Source: Pseudomonadota bacterium
Lineage (GTDB): Bacteria; Myxococcota_A; Polyangia; GCA-2747355
NCBI GenBank assembly: GCA_016711215.1
Contig: JADJTL010000003.1
Coordinates: 682,001-746,000 of the forward strand
Direction: 5' to 3'
Length of the DNA: 64,000 nt
Positions within the stretch are counted from its first letter, which is position 1, and the number at the start of each line of letters is the position of its first letter. The position numbers were made by a program, and so were the translations under genes. Under the pieces are notes generated by a model. The model ran no database searches and was not told where the DNA came from. It saw only the letters and a program-made list of their open reading frames with translations. This document shows positions 17,663 through 26,852 of the stretch, piece by piece.

Positions 17663-19177
17663 GTGCGCTGTCGCGGGGGCGTGTCGGGACGTGCAACAGC
17701 AGCGGCGCCATCGGAGCGGGGGTATCAACGAAGGCGACCCGGTAAGTCAGCGCTCTACCATGTCATCGACACGCACTACGAGGCGGTGCTGGCGCAAGCC
17801 GACGCGCATGGTGCCGGCTACCCGGCGTTTGTACGCAAGGAATTCGAGCGTTACCTGCGTTGCGGACGGCTTGCCGGAGGGTTCTCGCGCCTTGTCTGCA
17901 AGGCATGTGGATTCAACCACTTGCTGGCGTTTTCGTGCAAAGGCAGGTTGTGCCCGTCGTGCGCGAATCGACGGATGGAGCAGACGGCGTTGTTTCTGAG
18001 CGCGAAGGTGCTGCCCAAGGTGGCCTACCGGCAGTGGACAGTGTCGCTGCCGTGGCGCATCCACTGGCAGGTGGGCACCAACACCAAGCTGCTCAGCGCG
18101 GCGTTGTCGGTGGTGTTACGCAGTCTGTTTGCCTGGCAACGGCGTGTGGCGCGACGGGTCGGTATCGCCCAGCCTCTGTGTGGATCGGTGACCTTCATCC
18201 ATCGGTTCAATTCACAGCTGCTTCTGTCCCCACACTTTCACGCGCTGGTGCCCGATGGCGTGTTCTCCGTCGACGAGGGTGGGGCGCTGGGTTTCGCGCA
18301 GCTCCCACCGCCGCGCGACGACGAAGTCGAAGCGCTCCTACGCCGCATCGGAGACCGCATCGAGGCGCTGGTGCAGCAGCAATGCGCTGATGCCATCGAC
18401 GACGATGACCCCGATGCGCTGCAGCACTCCCTCGCGGAGGCCACCCAGGCGCCTCGTCGCCATCCATGGCAGACCCACCCGGCACCCCAGCCGCCGGCCC
18501 GGCCTCGCTGCTTTGCGCTCGACGGCTACTCGCTGCACGCCGACGTTGCAGTGGCCGCCGAGGATCGGCGTGGCTTGCGTCGGCTGCTCCGCTACGGTGC
18601 GCGACCGGCGCTGGCTGCCCGCCGTGTCTCGCTGTTAGAGGGCATGGTCGTCTACAGGCTTCGCAAGCCCACCGCCACCGGACGGACGCAGCTTCAAATG
18701 ACCCCGCAGCAGTTCATCCGCCGGCTTGCCGCCCTGACACCGCCACCTTGGCTCAATCTCATCCGCTTCTATGGCGTTTTCGCCTCCGCCCACCGCCAGC
18801 GCCAGGCTATCGCCCAGCGCGTCGCCCAACAGCTCGATCCGGCCGACGACCCGTTTGCTTGTCCGCCGCTGCGCCCCCAGCAGTCAACCGACCGCCATGA
18901 CGCCCCTTCCTCCGCGCCGCCGCCGCACCTGCGCATCGCCTGGTCTGAACTCCTGCGGCGCACGTTCGACGATCCCCTCGTCTGCCCGCGCTGCCAACGT
19001 CGAATGCGTCTGATCGCTGTCGTCAAGGACCCCGACGCCATCGCCGCCATCTTGGCTCACCCCGCTCATCGCGACGACGACCCCGGCACCGGTCCCGACC
19101 CTCCGCAGTTGCCCCCGAACCTCGAGCCCCAGCCCGAGCTGTTCCAATCGAGACCTGAACCGCTCCAACCTCGCTGA
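17663..19177 (+). CDS. IS91-family rolling-circle transposase (Y2/HUH)
   Basis: The 504-residue product has the IS91 organisation. The N-terminus is YQRRRPGKSALYHVIDTHYE. The zinc-finger region follows with CRLAGGF..C..C then CKGRLCPSCANRRM. The HUH motif is in LLSPHFHALVPDGVF, and the C-terminal Y2_Tnp half contains LDGYSLHADVAVAAEDRRGL and LLRYGARPALAARRVSL. A second zinc pair (CPRCQRRM) is near the C-terminus. The family transposes by rolling circle and can carry adjacent DNA. The start is uncertain: GTG at 17681 is an alternative, but homology clearly begins near 17720. The gene appears intact. A diverged, truncated relative lies at 23620 on the other strand. Confidence 0.85.
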   Translation: MRCRGGVSGRATAAAPSERGYQRRRPGKSALYHVIDTHYEAVLAQADAHGAGYPAFVRKEFERYLRCGRLAGGFSRLVCKACGFNHLLAFSCKGRLCPSCANRRMEQTALFLSAKVLPKVAYRQWTVSLPWRIHWQVGTNTKLLSAALSVVLRSLFAWQRRVARRVGIAQPLCGSVTFIHRFNSQLLLSPHFHALVPDGVFSVDEGGALGFAQLPPPRDDEVEALLRRIGDRIEALVQQQCADAIDDDDPDALQHSLAEATQAPRRHPWQTHPAPQPPARPRCFALDGYSLHADVAVAAEDRRGLRRLLRYGARPALAARRVSLLEGMVVYRLRKPTATGRTQLQMTPQQFIRRLAALTPPPWLNLIRFYGVFASAHRQRQAIAQRVAQQLDPADDPFACPPLRPQQSTDRHDAPSSAPPPHLRIAWSELLRRTFDDPLVCPRCQRRMRLIAVVKDPDAIAAILAHPAHRDDDPGTGPDPPQLPPNLEPQPELFQSRPEPLQPR

Positions 19178-19395
19178 CCGCCATCGGCTCGGCCAGCGTT
19201 GGCCAAGCTGCGCCCGCTGCAGCCCTACGAGCCGACTGCTGCCCCTACACTGCTCGCCCGAGCGGCTGACTCACCGCCGCGAACCGCTGGCCCCGACCGG
19301 CGATACTCGCCTCCGCAGGCGAAAACGTGGATTAAAGGCCTTACCCTTTTTCCGGACCTACGGCGGCTCGCTTGTCGCGGCCGCGGGAGACCACC

Positions 19396-20403
19396 ATGCA
19401 CTCGCCTGAAACCTTGGGACGCCAGATCACGTTCTTCTTCACCGACTACCTGGTTGGCCAGCGCGGGGCGAGCCCGCATACGGTCCACAGCTACCGCGAC
19501 ACGTTCAAGCTCCTGCTCGGCTTCGCGGCTTGCCGCGCCAGCAAGAAGGTCGCCGATCTCTCGCTCGCGGACCTTGACGCGCCGACGGTGCTCGCTTTCC
19601 TCGAGCACATCGAGGGCGAGCGGAAGTGCAGCATCGCGACCCGCAACGTCCGGCTTGCCGCGATCCGCACGTTCTTCCGCATCGTCGCGGCCAATGTTCC
19701 CACGGCCTTCGAGCAGTGCCAGCGGGTAATCGTGATACCGATGAAGATCGCGCCACGTCGGCCGATCGACTACTTGGAGCGCAACGAGTTGGAGGCGGTG
19801 CTCGCCGCCATCGACAGGTCGAAGTCCGGCGGGCTGCGCGACTACGCCCTGTTCGCGCTCATCTACAACTGCGGAAACCGAGTGCAGGAGACCCTCAATC
19901 TCAACGCGAATGACCTCCACCTCTTCAAGCCGTTCTTCGTGCGCCTGCGCGGCAAGGGCAACAAGGAGCGCGTGAGCCCGCTTTGGCCCCAGACCGCCGT
20001 GGTGCTCCGCGATCTGCTGGCCCGACGCGGGGTCGAGCCGACGAGCACTGCGCCGATCTTCGTCAACCAGCGCGGTGAGCGCCTCGGTCGCGACGGGGTC
20101 GCCTACCTCCTGCAGAAGTACGTGGAGAAGGCCGGCGTGCGCGTCTCGTCTCTGGGCCGCAAGCGCGTTCACCCTCATTCGCTCCGGCACACGACAGCCG
20201 TGCACATGCGCCGCGCGGGCGACGAGCCCAACGCGATCGCCGCCCTGCTCGGGCACGCGCAGATCACGACGACCGAGCGTTTCTACGGCCACGTCGATCT
20301 CGAGGAGAAGCGCAAGGCGATCGAGGCCAACCCGCCGCCGATCAAGCCGACGCGCGGGCGATGGCGCCGGCCGGAAGTTCTGGAGTTCCTGACCAGCTTG
20401 TAG
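19396..20403 (+). CDS. Tyrosine recombinase (phage integrase family, XerC/D-like)
   Basis: The ATG at 19396 follows GGGAGA at a suitable distance and gives 335 residues; a TTG eight codons upstream is less likely. The N-terminal SAM-like domain (FTDYLVGQRGASPHTVHSYRD) is followed by the catalytic domain. The Arg is in NCGNRVQETLNL, the Lys in LRGKGNKERVSPL, the HxLRH box in HPHSLRHTTAVHM, the GH in LLGHAQITTTERFY, with the Tyr nucleophile in ERFYGHV. All residues are present, so it should be active. It lies 218 bases downstream of the IS91 transposase on the same strand, inside the segment bounded by the 29-bp repeats. Confidence 0.9.
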   Translation: MHSPETLGRQITFFFTDYLVGQRGASPHTVHSYRDTFKLLLGFAACRASKKVADLSLADLDAPTVLAFLEHIEGERKCSIATRNVRLAAIRTFFRIVAANVPTAFEQCQRVIVIPMKIAPRRPIDYLERNELEAVLAAIDRSKSGGLRDYALFALIYNCGNRVQETLNLNANDLHLFKPFFVRLRGKGNKERVSPLWPQTAVVLRDLLARRGVEPTSTAPIFVNQRGERLGRDGVAYLLQKYVEKAGVRVSSLGRKRVHPHSLRHTTAVHMRRAGDEPNAIAALLGHAQITTTERFYGHVDLEEKRKAIEANPPPIKPTRGRWRRPEVLEFLTSL

Positions 20404-20481
20404 ATGGGCCTCGGAGTATCAGGGCTGGTCGTGGTACTTTTGCCGCCCGGTCGCCAGGAGGGCGAAGAGCGGAGAGCAACC

Positions 20482-21471
20482 ATGGCAGTGCGTGCGATGC
20501 GCGAGCGGCTGGCGCAGGATCTCGGCGCGTGGCTGACAGACGGGCTGATATCGAAGGAGACCCACGAACTCCTGAGGCAGCGGTATGAGCTGAGATCCTT
20601 CGGAGTTGGTCAGGCGATAAAGTACCTAGGCATCTCGGGAGGTCTCCTCGCTTTCTTCGGACTTCTCGGACTCGCCGGCGCGATTTCCAGCTCGATGGTG
20701 GTGGCCTCCTTTCTCCTGCTCGCGGTGGGTGCTGGGCTCACCTGGGGAGGGATCTGGCTGTCGATCGACAAGCTGGGACGTTACGGCATCTCGTCGAAAG
20801 TGGTCCTGACGCTGGGATTGGTAACAGCGACGCTCGGGATCGGTGTAGCGGCGCATTCCTTCGATGTCCCCGAGGAGCAGATCGTCTTGGTCACGGGGGT
20901 TCTGACGCTTCCTGTCATTGGATTCCTTGCCTATCGATTCGGGAACATCTTCGTCCTGATCTTGGGGCTCCTTGGCTTCTTCCACTGGGTCGGGAGCTGG
21001 ACGGCGATGTTCGGCCGGTCGACCTATGGCGTGTTCATTCAAGATCCGCGCTTGATGAGCGCCGCAGCTCTTCTCGGCATCGGGATCGGCATTTACCACG
21101 AGCTGCATCTACGTGCGCGAACGGGCCGTTTCTTCCAGGCCTATGAAGCGGTCGGTCTCGTCTACCTGAATCTCTCGCTGGTCATCATGACGATCGATGG
21201 AGACGCTCGTTGGGGGGGCGCAAACATTTGGATCGCAGCTTTTGCCCTGGCCGCCATTGGTCAGATCGTCGCGGGGGCGCGGCTGCATAACGGCCTGATG
21301 ACTGCATTCGGCGTGACCGCCTTCGGGGTCAACGTCTACACGCGCTATTTTGAGCATTTCTGGCAGCGCACGCATGAAGGCGTCTTCTTCCTCCTCGGTG
21401 GTCTTTCTCTCTTCGGTGCTGGAGTGGCCTGCGAACTCCTGCTGAAACGAGTTCGGGAGAAAGCAGCATGA
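20482..21471 (+). CDS. DUF2157-like polytopic membrane protein
   Basis: The ATG at 20482 lies after GGAGAG and gives 329 residues. The cytoplasmic N-terminus (DLGAWLTDGLISKETHELLRQRYE) has the short helical motif typical of DUF2157. About eight to nine hydrophobic helices follow (for example YLGISGGLLAFFGLLGLAGAI and VVASFLLLAVGAGLTWGGI). Base composition is visibly less GC-rich than in flanking genes, which supports transfer. Its stop overlaps the next start (ATGA), so the two genes form a pair. The role of the family is unknown. Confidence 0.7.
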   Translation: MAVRAMRERLAQDLGAWLTDGLISKETHELLRQRYELRSFGVGQAIKYLGISGGLLAFFGLLGLAGAISSSMVVASFLLLAVGAGLTWGGIWLSIDKLGRYGISSKVVLTLGLVTATLGIGVAAHSFDVPEEQIVLVTGVLTLPVIGFLAYRFGNIFVLILGLLGFFHWVGSWTAMFGRSTYGVFIQDPRLMSAAALLGIGIGIYHELHLRARTGRFFQAYEAVGLVYLNLSLVIMTIDGDARWGGANIWIAAFALAAIGQIVAGARLHNGLMTAFGVTAFGVNVYTRYFEHFWQRTHEGVFFLLGGLSLFGAGVACELLLKRVREKAA

Positions 21472-22517
21472 GCACACGGTTGAACCGCCGGATTCTTGTC
21501 GAGATCGACCACCTGGCCATGCAGGGCATCCTTGATCCAAGGCAGGTGCAACAGATTGCAGCGCGGTATCCGACCGAGCGCTGGGACGTGCTCGTGCTCG
21601 TCCGTTGGTTCACGATTCTCGGCGCCGTCACGGCCGGCGCTGGCATTGTCTTGCTCGCCAAGGAGCTCGTAAACGCCCTCCGCCTCGGGGAGATCGGCCT
21701 CGCCGGCGCCACCGTGGGCCTGATCTTCCTTGCGCGTTGGCTCACGCGAGCCAAGGGGCTTGAGAAGACTGGGGCCGCCCTGGAGATGGCTGCCGGCTTC
21801 GCGCTGCAAGGCCTAACGATTCTACTGGCGATCGACTTCTCTACCGGGTCGAAGAATTGGCCTGCACTGGTGGGAACGCAATCAGTCTTGCTCGCGGGTC
21901 TTGCCTATCTTCTGCGCAACCGGCTCGTGCTCATCCATTCGGGGGTCTGCTTCTTCGTCTTCTTTGGTGGCGAGACCGGCTATGTGTCCGGGTGGGGCGC
22001 CTATTGGCTGAGCATGAACTACCCGCTGCGCTTCATTGCCGCCGGTCTTGTCTTCCTCGGAGTCGCCTGGTTGCACGCAGCGCGCTTGCGGGGTGCGTAC
22101 CAGTCATTTTCTCGCGTCTATGCGCACCTTGGTCTTCTCGTTATTCACCTGGCGCTCTGGTTCTTTGCGGTGTTTGGCTACTTCGAGGAACACGTCCGCT
22201 GGGAAGGCAACGAAGGCGAGCGAATCGGCTTTAGCCTCCTCTGGGCCATAGTCAGCGTGGCGTGCCTATGGTTCGCTGGAACATTGGGTCAGCGGATGCT
22301 TCGGGGTTACGGCCTGACGTTTCTCATCATCAACGTCTACACGTTCTACTTCCAGTTCGTAGTCGCTCACTCTGCAGAGGCGTGGTGGCTCCATCTCCTG
22401 CTGGTGGGTGGCACTCTGGTATGGCTTGGATTCTGGCTCGAGCGGCGCTTGCGACACGGAGGCACGGGCGGGCCACCGGCTTCGCCATCCGCAGCTTCGC
22501 CTACTCAGCCGCTGTGA
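21468..22517 (+). CDS. Second DUF2157-like polytopic membrane protein
   Basis: The 349-residue protein starts with IDHLAMQGILDPRQVQQIAARYP, again the DUF2157-like N-terminal helix pair. Nine or ten membrane helices follow, and the protein ends in a Pro/Ser-rich tail. It overlaps the upstream gene by four bases and shares its lower GC. The pair is probably co-translated and its products may form a membrane complex, which is inference. No enzyme motif is visible. Confidence 0.7.
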   Translation: MSTRLNRRILVEIDHLAMQGILDPRQVQQIAARYPTERWDVLVLVRWFTILGAVTAGAGIVLLAKELVNALRLGEIGLAGATVGLIFLARWLTRAKGLEKTGAALEMAAGFALQGLTILLAIDFSTGSKNWPALVGTQSVLLAGLAYLLRNRLVLIHSGVCFFVFFGGETGYVSGWGAYWLSMNYPLRFIAAGLVFLGVAWLHAARLRGAYQSFSRVYAHLGLLVIHLALWFFAVFGYFEEHVRWEGNEGERIGFSLLWAIVSVACLWFAGTLGQRMLRGYGLTFLIINVYTFYFQFVVAHSAEAWWLHLLLVGGTLVWLGFWLERRLRHGGTGGPPASPSAASPTQPL

Positions 22518-22579
22518 AGCGACCAACCTGCTGAGCGGTCCGCCCCAACAGAGTCCCGTCGATGATGGCAGCGCTTCGT

Positions 22580-22600
22580 GCATCCGGAAGTTCCGGATGC
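22580..22600. repeat. Near-perfect 21-bp palindrome
   Basis: GCATCCGGAA and TTCCGGATGC are separated by a single G, giving two 10-bp arms. It lies 63 bases after the second DUF2157-like gene. No T-run follows, so a terminator is doubtful; it may be a recombination or element-end site. Confidence 0.6.
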
Positions 22601-22656
22601 CCCTCGCTCTGCGCGATGCTTGCTGCGTCGAGCTCGTGGTTTGACATGTTGGCGTT

Positions 22657-22717
22657 ATGCCGAGTGATCTGCGGCCAGCCCGAGCGATTCCAGGCTCTTG
22701 GAGGCGCGACTCGGCAT
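22657..22717. repeat. 9-bp inverted repeat (ATGCCGAGT / ACTCGGCAT) spanning 61 bp
   Basis: The two arms at 22657-22665 and 22709-22717 are exact reverse complements. The right arm adjoins the end of the broken methylase/XkdF frame, so it may mark the boundary of an inserted segment. Confidence 0.45.
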
Positions 22718-22723
22718 TACGTC

Positions 22724-23539
22724 CTACTCCGGATTTCTGACTGCGTTGCCGCCGATCGACAGCCCGGTCAGTGCCCCGTCCTTGACCTGCTTCCAGAGCT
22801 CATCGTCCTCGACGCGCACGGCGAGGAGCCAGGTGCCCTTCTTCACGTGTCCGCCGACGGCGTCGAAGTCGACCGGTGCTACGTAGGACTCGAGGATCTT
22901 CACCCGGTCGTTCACGAGCTGGCGGTGCATGAGGCCGACGTTCTGGTACTCCTCCATGAAGCGGTGAGCGGCCTCGCGCACCTCGAGGGCGGAGTAGATG
23001 TCCTTCTGCGAGTCGACCGTCTCCGGCTCGAGGACGACGCCGAGGACGAAGCGCTCCTCGTCCGTCTTGAAGAGCGGGATCTGCTTGGCGAGCGCCTCGG
23101 CCACGAGCGGGTTCGTGGCTCCTGGCCCAGCTTCGTCCGCCAGCCACTCGAGGTCATCGGTCTTGCGCAGCTTGGAGGAGCTGACGAAGAGCCGGCTGCG
23201 CTTCTGCCAGAGTCCGGCGCCTCGGCCTTCGGTCACCTTCATCGTGAAGAGATGGCCGACCTTGCTCAGCGCCCTCCTCGCGCGAGCCGAGTCGGTGTAC
23301 GCGACTACGAAGTCGCCCTTGAGCTTCGAGACCGCGTCCGCGATCTCCTCGGGCGGGATCCCGTCGTCGAGAGCCCACTCCTCGGCATAGGGCGGGTCGA
23401 TGAAGAACAGGGTCCCGGCTTCATCGAAAGGGATAGGCCGAATAGAGCGGGTTTGGGCCGACAGGGCCGGGTAGCCCGGGTGGCCGGCTGAGGCTGATTC
23501 CGATTCTATCAGGGTTTGGATCGTAAACCAGGATGCAAG
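22724..23539 (-). pseudogene. 5'-truncated fusion: D12-class adenine methylase C-terminus joined to XkdF-like phage protease
   Basis: The minus-strand frame is open from a stop at 23540 to the stop at 22724 and has no ATG until MKVTEGRGAG at 23242. Upstream of that ATG it reads GTLFFIDPPYAEEW, the DPPY motif of N6-adenine methyltransferases. GDFVVAYTDSARARRALSKV and LWQKRSRLFVSSSKL follow, as at the end of D12-class methylases. The remaining 140 residues (GVVLEPETVDSQKDIYSALE, AHRFMEEYQNVGLMHRQLV, ESYVAPVDFD, GTWLLAVRVEDDELW, GALTGLSIGG) match XkdF/Peptidase_S78_2 prohead protease-like domains. The SAM-binding N-terminus is missing, so this is a relic of a phage-derived gene. Confidence 0.65.
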
Positions 23540-23619
23540 CTATTCCGGGGAAATGGGAGTGGAGACGCACGGATGCCAGGGCCGCCTCGAGAATCGAGCG
23601 CGGCGGTTGGGTAGACCGG

Positions 23620-24579
23620 TCAGTCGACGTAGATGACGGGGACGTCATCCAGCTCGGGCTCGTCGACGTGGCCGAAGTCGAGCTCACACTGCGGGGGAGC
23701 ACGGGCGGGGGCTTTGCGGGGCGGCTCGGTCGGCAGACCGAGGTGGCTGAGGATGCGCTCGATGGTCTGGGGATGCTCGATATGGCTGATGTGGTGCATC
23801 TTCGAGCCACAGCATCCGCAGACGATGTCGAAGTCGAAGACTCTCTTGAGCAACTCGTGCCAGGGCCGTCTGTAGCGCGGAGGCAACGGCGGGAGGTCTT
23901 CTTTGGGCGCGGCAGAGGGCTCGGCGATGGCCGTCGCCTCCGTGGTGGTGGACGGCTTGGTGGTGGTGCTGGGGTTGCCCTGAGGTTTGCAGGGCAACAG
24001 ACCCTTCAGCGCCGGCCGAACCGTCGCGCGCGGGGCGAACACTCCGTGAAAGCGGACCAGATTCATCCGCTTGGGAGGAATCGTGGCGATAAGCCGACGA
24101 AGGAAGTCCTGGGGCGGCAACACGATTTCGCTCTGCCCGGTGTAGTAGGGTTTTCGTAGCTTGAGGCGGACGTTTCCCTCGGAGGTCAGCGAGAGCCGCT
24201 TTTGTGCGAAGGGAGGCCTCAGCCCGTAACGCAGCAGACGCTCGAGTGTCTTTCTGTCTCTTTGGTGGACGGCCAGATCGGCGTGCAGCGAGTAGCCCTC
24301 GAAGACGGCGCAGCGTGACCTGCGGGGCCGGTCGTTGTCTGTAGCCCGAGACCAACGCGGAGCCTTGCACGGCGCATTGACGGCAGCGGCCTGATCGTCA
24401 AGCATGGCCTGAGCATCCTCGTCGACTGGACCGTCATCATCGGAGTCCGACAGGAGCTTGTCCACCTTCGCGGCCACCCGAAGCAGGAGCCTGTCGATGT
24501 CGTCGTCGCTTGGTGGGGCAAGGCGGTGAAACTGCAGCCCGCCGTTGCCATCGTCGGAAAATACGCCGTCTGGGAGCCA
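23620..24579 (-). pseudogene. Truncated IS91-family transposase (C-terminal two-thirds)
   Basis: In the minus strand, homology to IS91 transposases starts abruptly at WLPDGVFS (24579), just after where the HUH motif should be. It continues through FEGYSLHADLAVHQRDRKTL, YGLRPPFAQKRLSL, LPPQDFLRRLIATIPPKRMN, LVRFHGVFAPRA and the zinc pair CGCCGSKM. The zinc finger and HUH region are absent, so it cannot transpose. It is clearly diverged from the 17663 copy, so it comes from a separate element. The tail ELDFGHVDEPELDDVPVIYVD is acidic. Confidence 0.8.
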
Positions 24580-24956
24580 TCGTGTTTTCTGTACTCCGAG
24601 AGAGCAGAAAACGCCTGGCCGGCCCGTGCCCCGCGGAAGACACGAAGATTTCGATGGCCACCTCTTCGGCGCCGCGCCGCAGCACCCATTGACGCGCCAC
24701 GCCCCCTGGTGGCCGCCAAGTGGTGTCAGCCGCGACTCTCCATGAGCCCGCGCCCAGCGAGGGCGCCTCTAGCATGTTCGGCCAAATCGCGCTTACCGCC
24801 AGTTCGGCGCTCTCCGCCCTCAAGGTGGCGTCGAACTCGATCCGCTTCTTGAAGCCCGCCACCGTTTCAGTCTGGAAAACCTCAACCCGAGTCGGGGCTC
24901 TGGGCGGGGCTCTGGGCTCTTCCGAGTCGGGGCTCTTTCTTCTCGCATTTTCGTCG
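24580..24956. other. Element junction with coding-like fragment and right 29-bp repeat
   Basis: The minus strand from about 24870 to 24600 is open and reads like a protein end (AGFKKRIEFDATLRAESAEL then QWVLRRGAEEVAIEIFVSSA). It joins the IS91 remnant and I recognise no family. It looks like the tail of a disrupted gene. Confidence 0.4.
24874..24902 (+). repeat. Right copy of the 29-bp direct repeat
   Basis: It matches 17289-17317 in the same orientation with one mismatch (GAGTCGGGG against GAGTAGGGG). It is followed by further CGGGGCTCTG and GAGTCGGGGCTCT words up to 24935. It lies 55 bases from the stop of the locus B lipoprotein. Confidence 0.7.
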
Positions 24957-26498
24957 TCAGCGGCCCGGCGTGCCTGGGGCCACGTACTCGCGCAGGCCGG
25001 AGGGCGGGACGGGGGGGCAGGAGTTGCTGTGGGCCTTGGCGAGCTCGGGGTTCCACTGCCAGTCGGTGAGGATGGCACGACCGAGCTCTTGCTCGACACC
25101 ACAGCCATCGCGCTGCCGCACCACCGCCACGCGCTCGAGCTGCACGAGCTGGCGATAGACGGCTCCGAACTCGCCCGGCAGCACGGCGACGTCGAGGCTC
25201 GTGCCGGCCAGCGTCGTCGAGGTCGCCTGGTCATCGACCTCGACCCGGAAGGCCGCGTCGACCTTGGCCGAGATGCCGGGGTCGAGACCCAGCGTCGAAC
25301 CGAGGGTGCCGACGAACTCGAGACTTCGCGTGCGCGACTCGCTCGTATCCTCCGAGTACTTCATCGTCGCCGGCGGGCTCGTGCCGCGGATGCACGAGCG
25401 GATCAACGTCGGCACGTAGAAGCGCACCGGCCTGGCGCTGCCATCCTCCTCGATCGACACCGGGGCCCAGACGCGCAGCGGAATCGAGCGCCGCGCCACC
25501 TTACCGCTGCGGTCGACCGCCGTGACGAGGATGGTCGACTGGTAGCTCTGCGCCTGCTCGTTGGGCAGCGCCGCCGTCCGCACCTGCGATAGGCGAAACT
25601 TCGGCGCCACGCCAACAGTTTGGCCCGCCTGTCCGACATAGACCAGCATCTGGTCGAAGAGCCGATTGCCCGTCCCGACCCCCGTCTCGCCAATGCCCTG
25701 CTGGATTACCGTCTGCTCGCGCGGCGTACCCGTGCCGAGCGCGCTGATCGTGCCCGTGGGCACATAGTCGATGATCGTCACCGGCCCGCGCTGCGGGAAG
25801 AGCTGCTGCGGGTCCGTCTGGTAGTCGCTGCCAAAAAAGCCGTCGAAGCGAAAGCTCTCCTTGAACATCGTGTAGGAGACGATCAGGCCTCCCTGGGTCG
25901 GCCCCGCGCCGAGGCCGATCGCCTCGACCTCCAGCACCAGGGGCGTCATGGCGGTCGTGTCGGTGACCGGCTGCCCGCAGCCGGCGTTGAGGGGCTGCAG
26001 CCGCCGCACGACAATCGAGGGCGCGACCTCGATCTTGATCGGAATGCGCTCGGAGAGCGGGCTGGTCGCCCCGTCGGCGCCGACGTTCGCCGCCTGCATC
26101 GTGCCCTCCAGCACGCCGATGTCCTGAACCTGACCGAAGGGCATGTTCGGACCGACCACCCAGCTCAGGGTGCCGCCGTTGACGGCCTGCAGCGACGCCA
26201 ACTCCACGCGGACAGGGCTGCGGCCGGAGGGCGTCGTGTAGCTGCCCTCGATGACGACGCGGGTGCGCTCACCGGCCGCCTCGGCGGCGAAGTTCTCGCC
26301 CATGATGGTCAGCGTATCGCCCAGGGCCAGGCGCGTCGGAGAGACGCCCTGCAGCACCGGACGCGTCACCCCGGCCTTGGGCGGCGGCGCGCCCTCGCCT
26401 CCGCAGGCGGGCAGCCCGGCCAGCCCGGCCAGCCCGGCCAGGCCCGCCAGCCCGACGGTCAAGAGCCTCAGCGCATGCGCATCGGCCAGCCTCTTCAT
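24957..26498 (-). CDS. IPT/TIG-like lipoprotein, locus B
   Basis: The ATG at 26498 is preceded by GAGGAG and gives 513 residues; the longer frame adds an unlikely Arg-rich leader. The signal peptide holds four Ala-Gly-Leu units from a 9-bp tandem repeat and ends in LPACGG, a lipobox. Residues 35-130 (PVLQGVSPTRLALGDTLTIM then GENFAAEAAG) fit an IPT/TIG domain. Later segments parallel the 11700 product: VVRRLQPLNAGC, IPLRVWAPVSIEEDG, YRQLVQLERVAVV and ILTDWQWNPEL. It is therefore the locus B paralogue. Its 3' end lies only 55 bases from the mobile segment. Function is unknown. Confidence 0.65.
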   Translation of the reverse strand: MKRLADAHALRLLTVGLAGLAGLAGLAGLPACGGEGAPPPKAGVTRPVLQGVSPTRLALGDTLTIMGENFAAEAAGERTRVVIEGSYTTPSGRSPVRVELASLQAVNGGTLSWVVGPNMPFGQVQDIGVLEGTMQAANVGADGATSPLSERIPIKIEVAPSIVVRRLQPLNAGCGQPVTDTTAMTPLVLEVEAIGLGAGPTQGGLIVSYTMFKESFRFDGFFGSDYQTDPQQLFPQRGPVTIIDYVPTGTISALGTGTPREQTVIQQGIGETGVGTGNRLFDQMLVYVGQAGQTVGVAPKFRLSQVRTAALPNEQAQSYQSTILVTAVDRSGKVARRSIPLRVWAPVSIEEDGSARPVRFYVPTLIRSCIRGTSPPATMKYSEDTSESRTRSLEFVGTLGSTLGLDPGISAKVDAAFRVEVDDQATSTTLAGTSLDVAVLPGEFGAVYRQLVQLERVAVVRQRDGCGVEQELGRAILTDWQWNPELAKAHSNSCPPVPPSGLREYVAPGTPGR

Positions 26499-26852
26499 GC
26501 TCGTTACTCCTCGGGCGCTTAGGCCCACCGAGGACTTCTCTATCAAGTTTCGTACCAACCGCCGGCGAGCACGCCTCCTGGCGCTGGCCCGCCGCAATCC
26601 CGCGGTGTTGCAAGCCTCTTCCGGCCGGGGAGCGGCTAGGGCTCCAGCCCCCCCGCGGGCTTTTGTCGCCAGGCAATCGCGGCGGCGGCGCCGCCGAAGC
26701 CGCCCGGGTCCACGCCAGGACGCCCCCCTGGCGACCGCGCACCGCGGCGAAAGCGCGACGGTGCACCGCGGCGGAAGCGCGGCGAAACGTGGCGATAGCC
26801 CGGCCCGCAGGCTTGACAGGCACAGAGGGGCAGGCTAGCTCCTGGCCGCTCC

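Noticed and set aside
22651..22725. Integron attC-like site
   Set aside because: The inverted arms and the GCGTTATG word recall attC, but the conserved RYYYAAC core, extrahelical bases and an integron integrase are lacking.
22724..23539. Prophage in this region
   Set aside because: Only one truncated phage-type gene is present and there are no portal, terminase, capsid or tail genes in the window.
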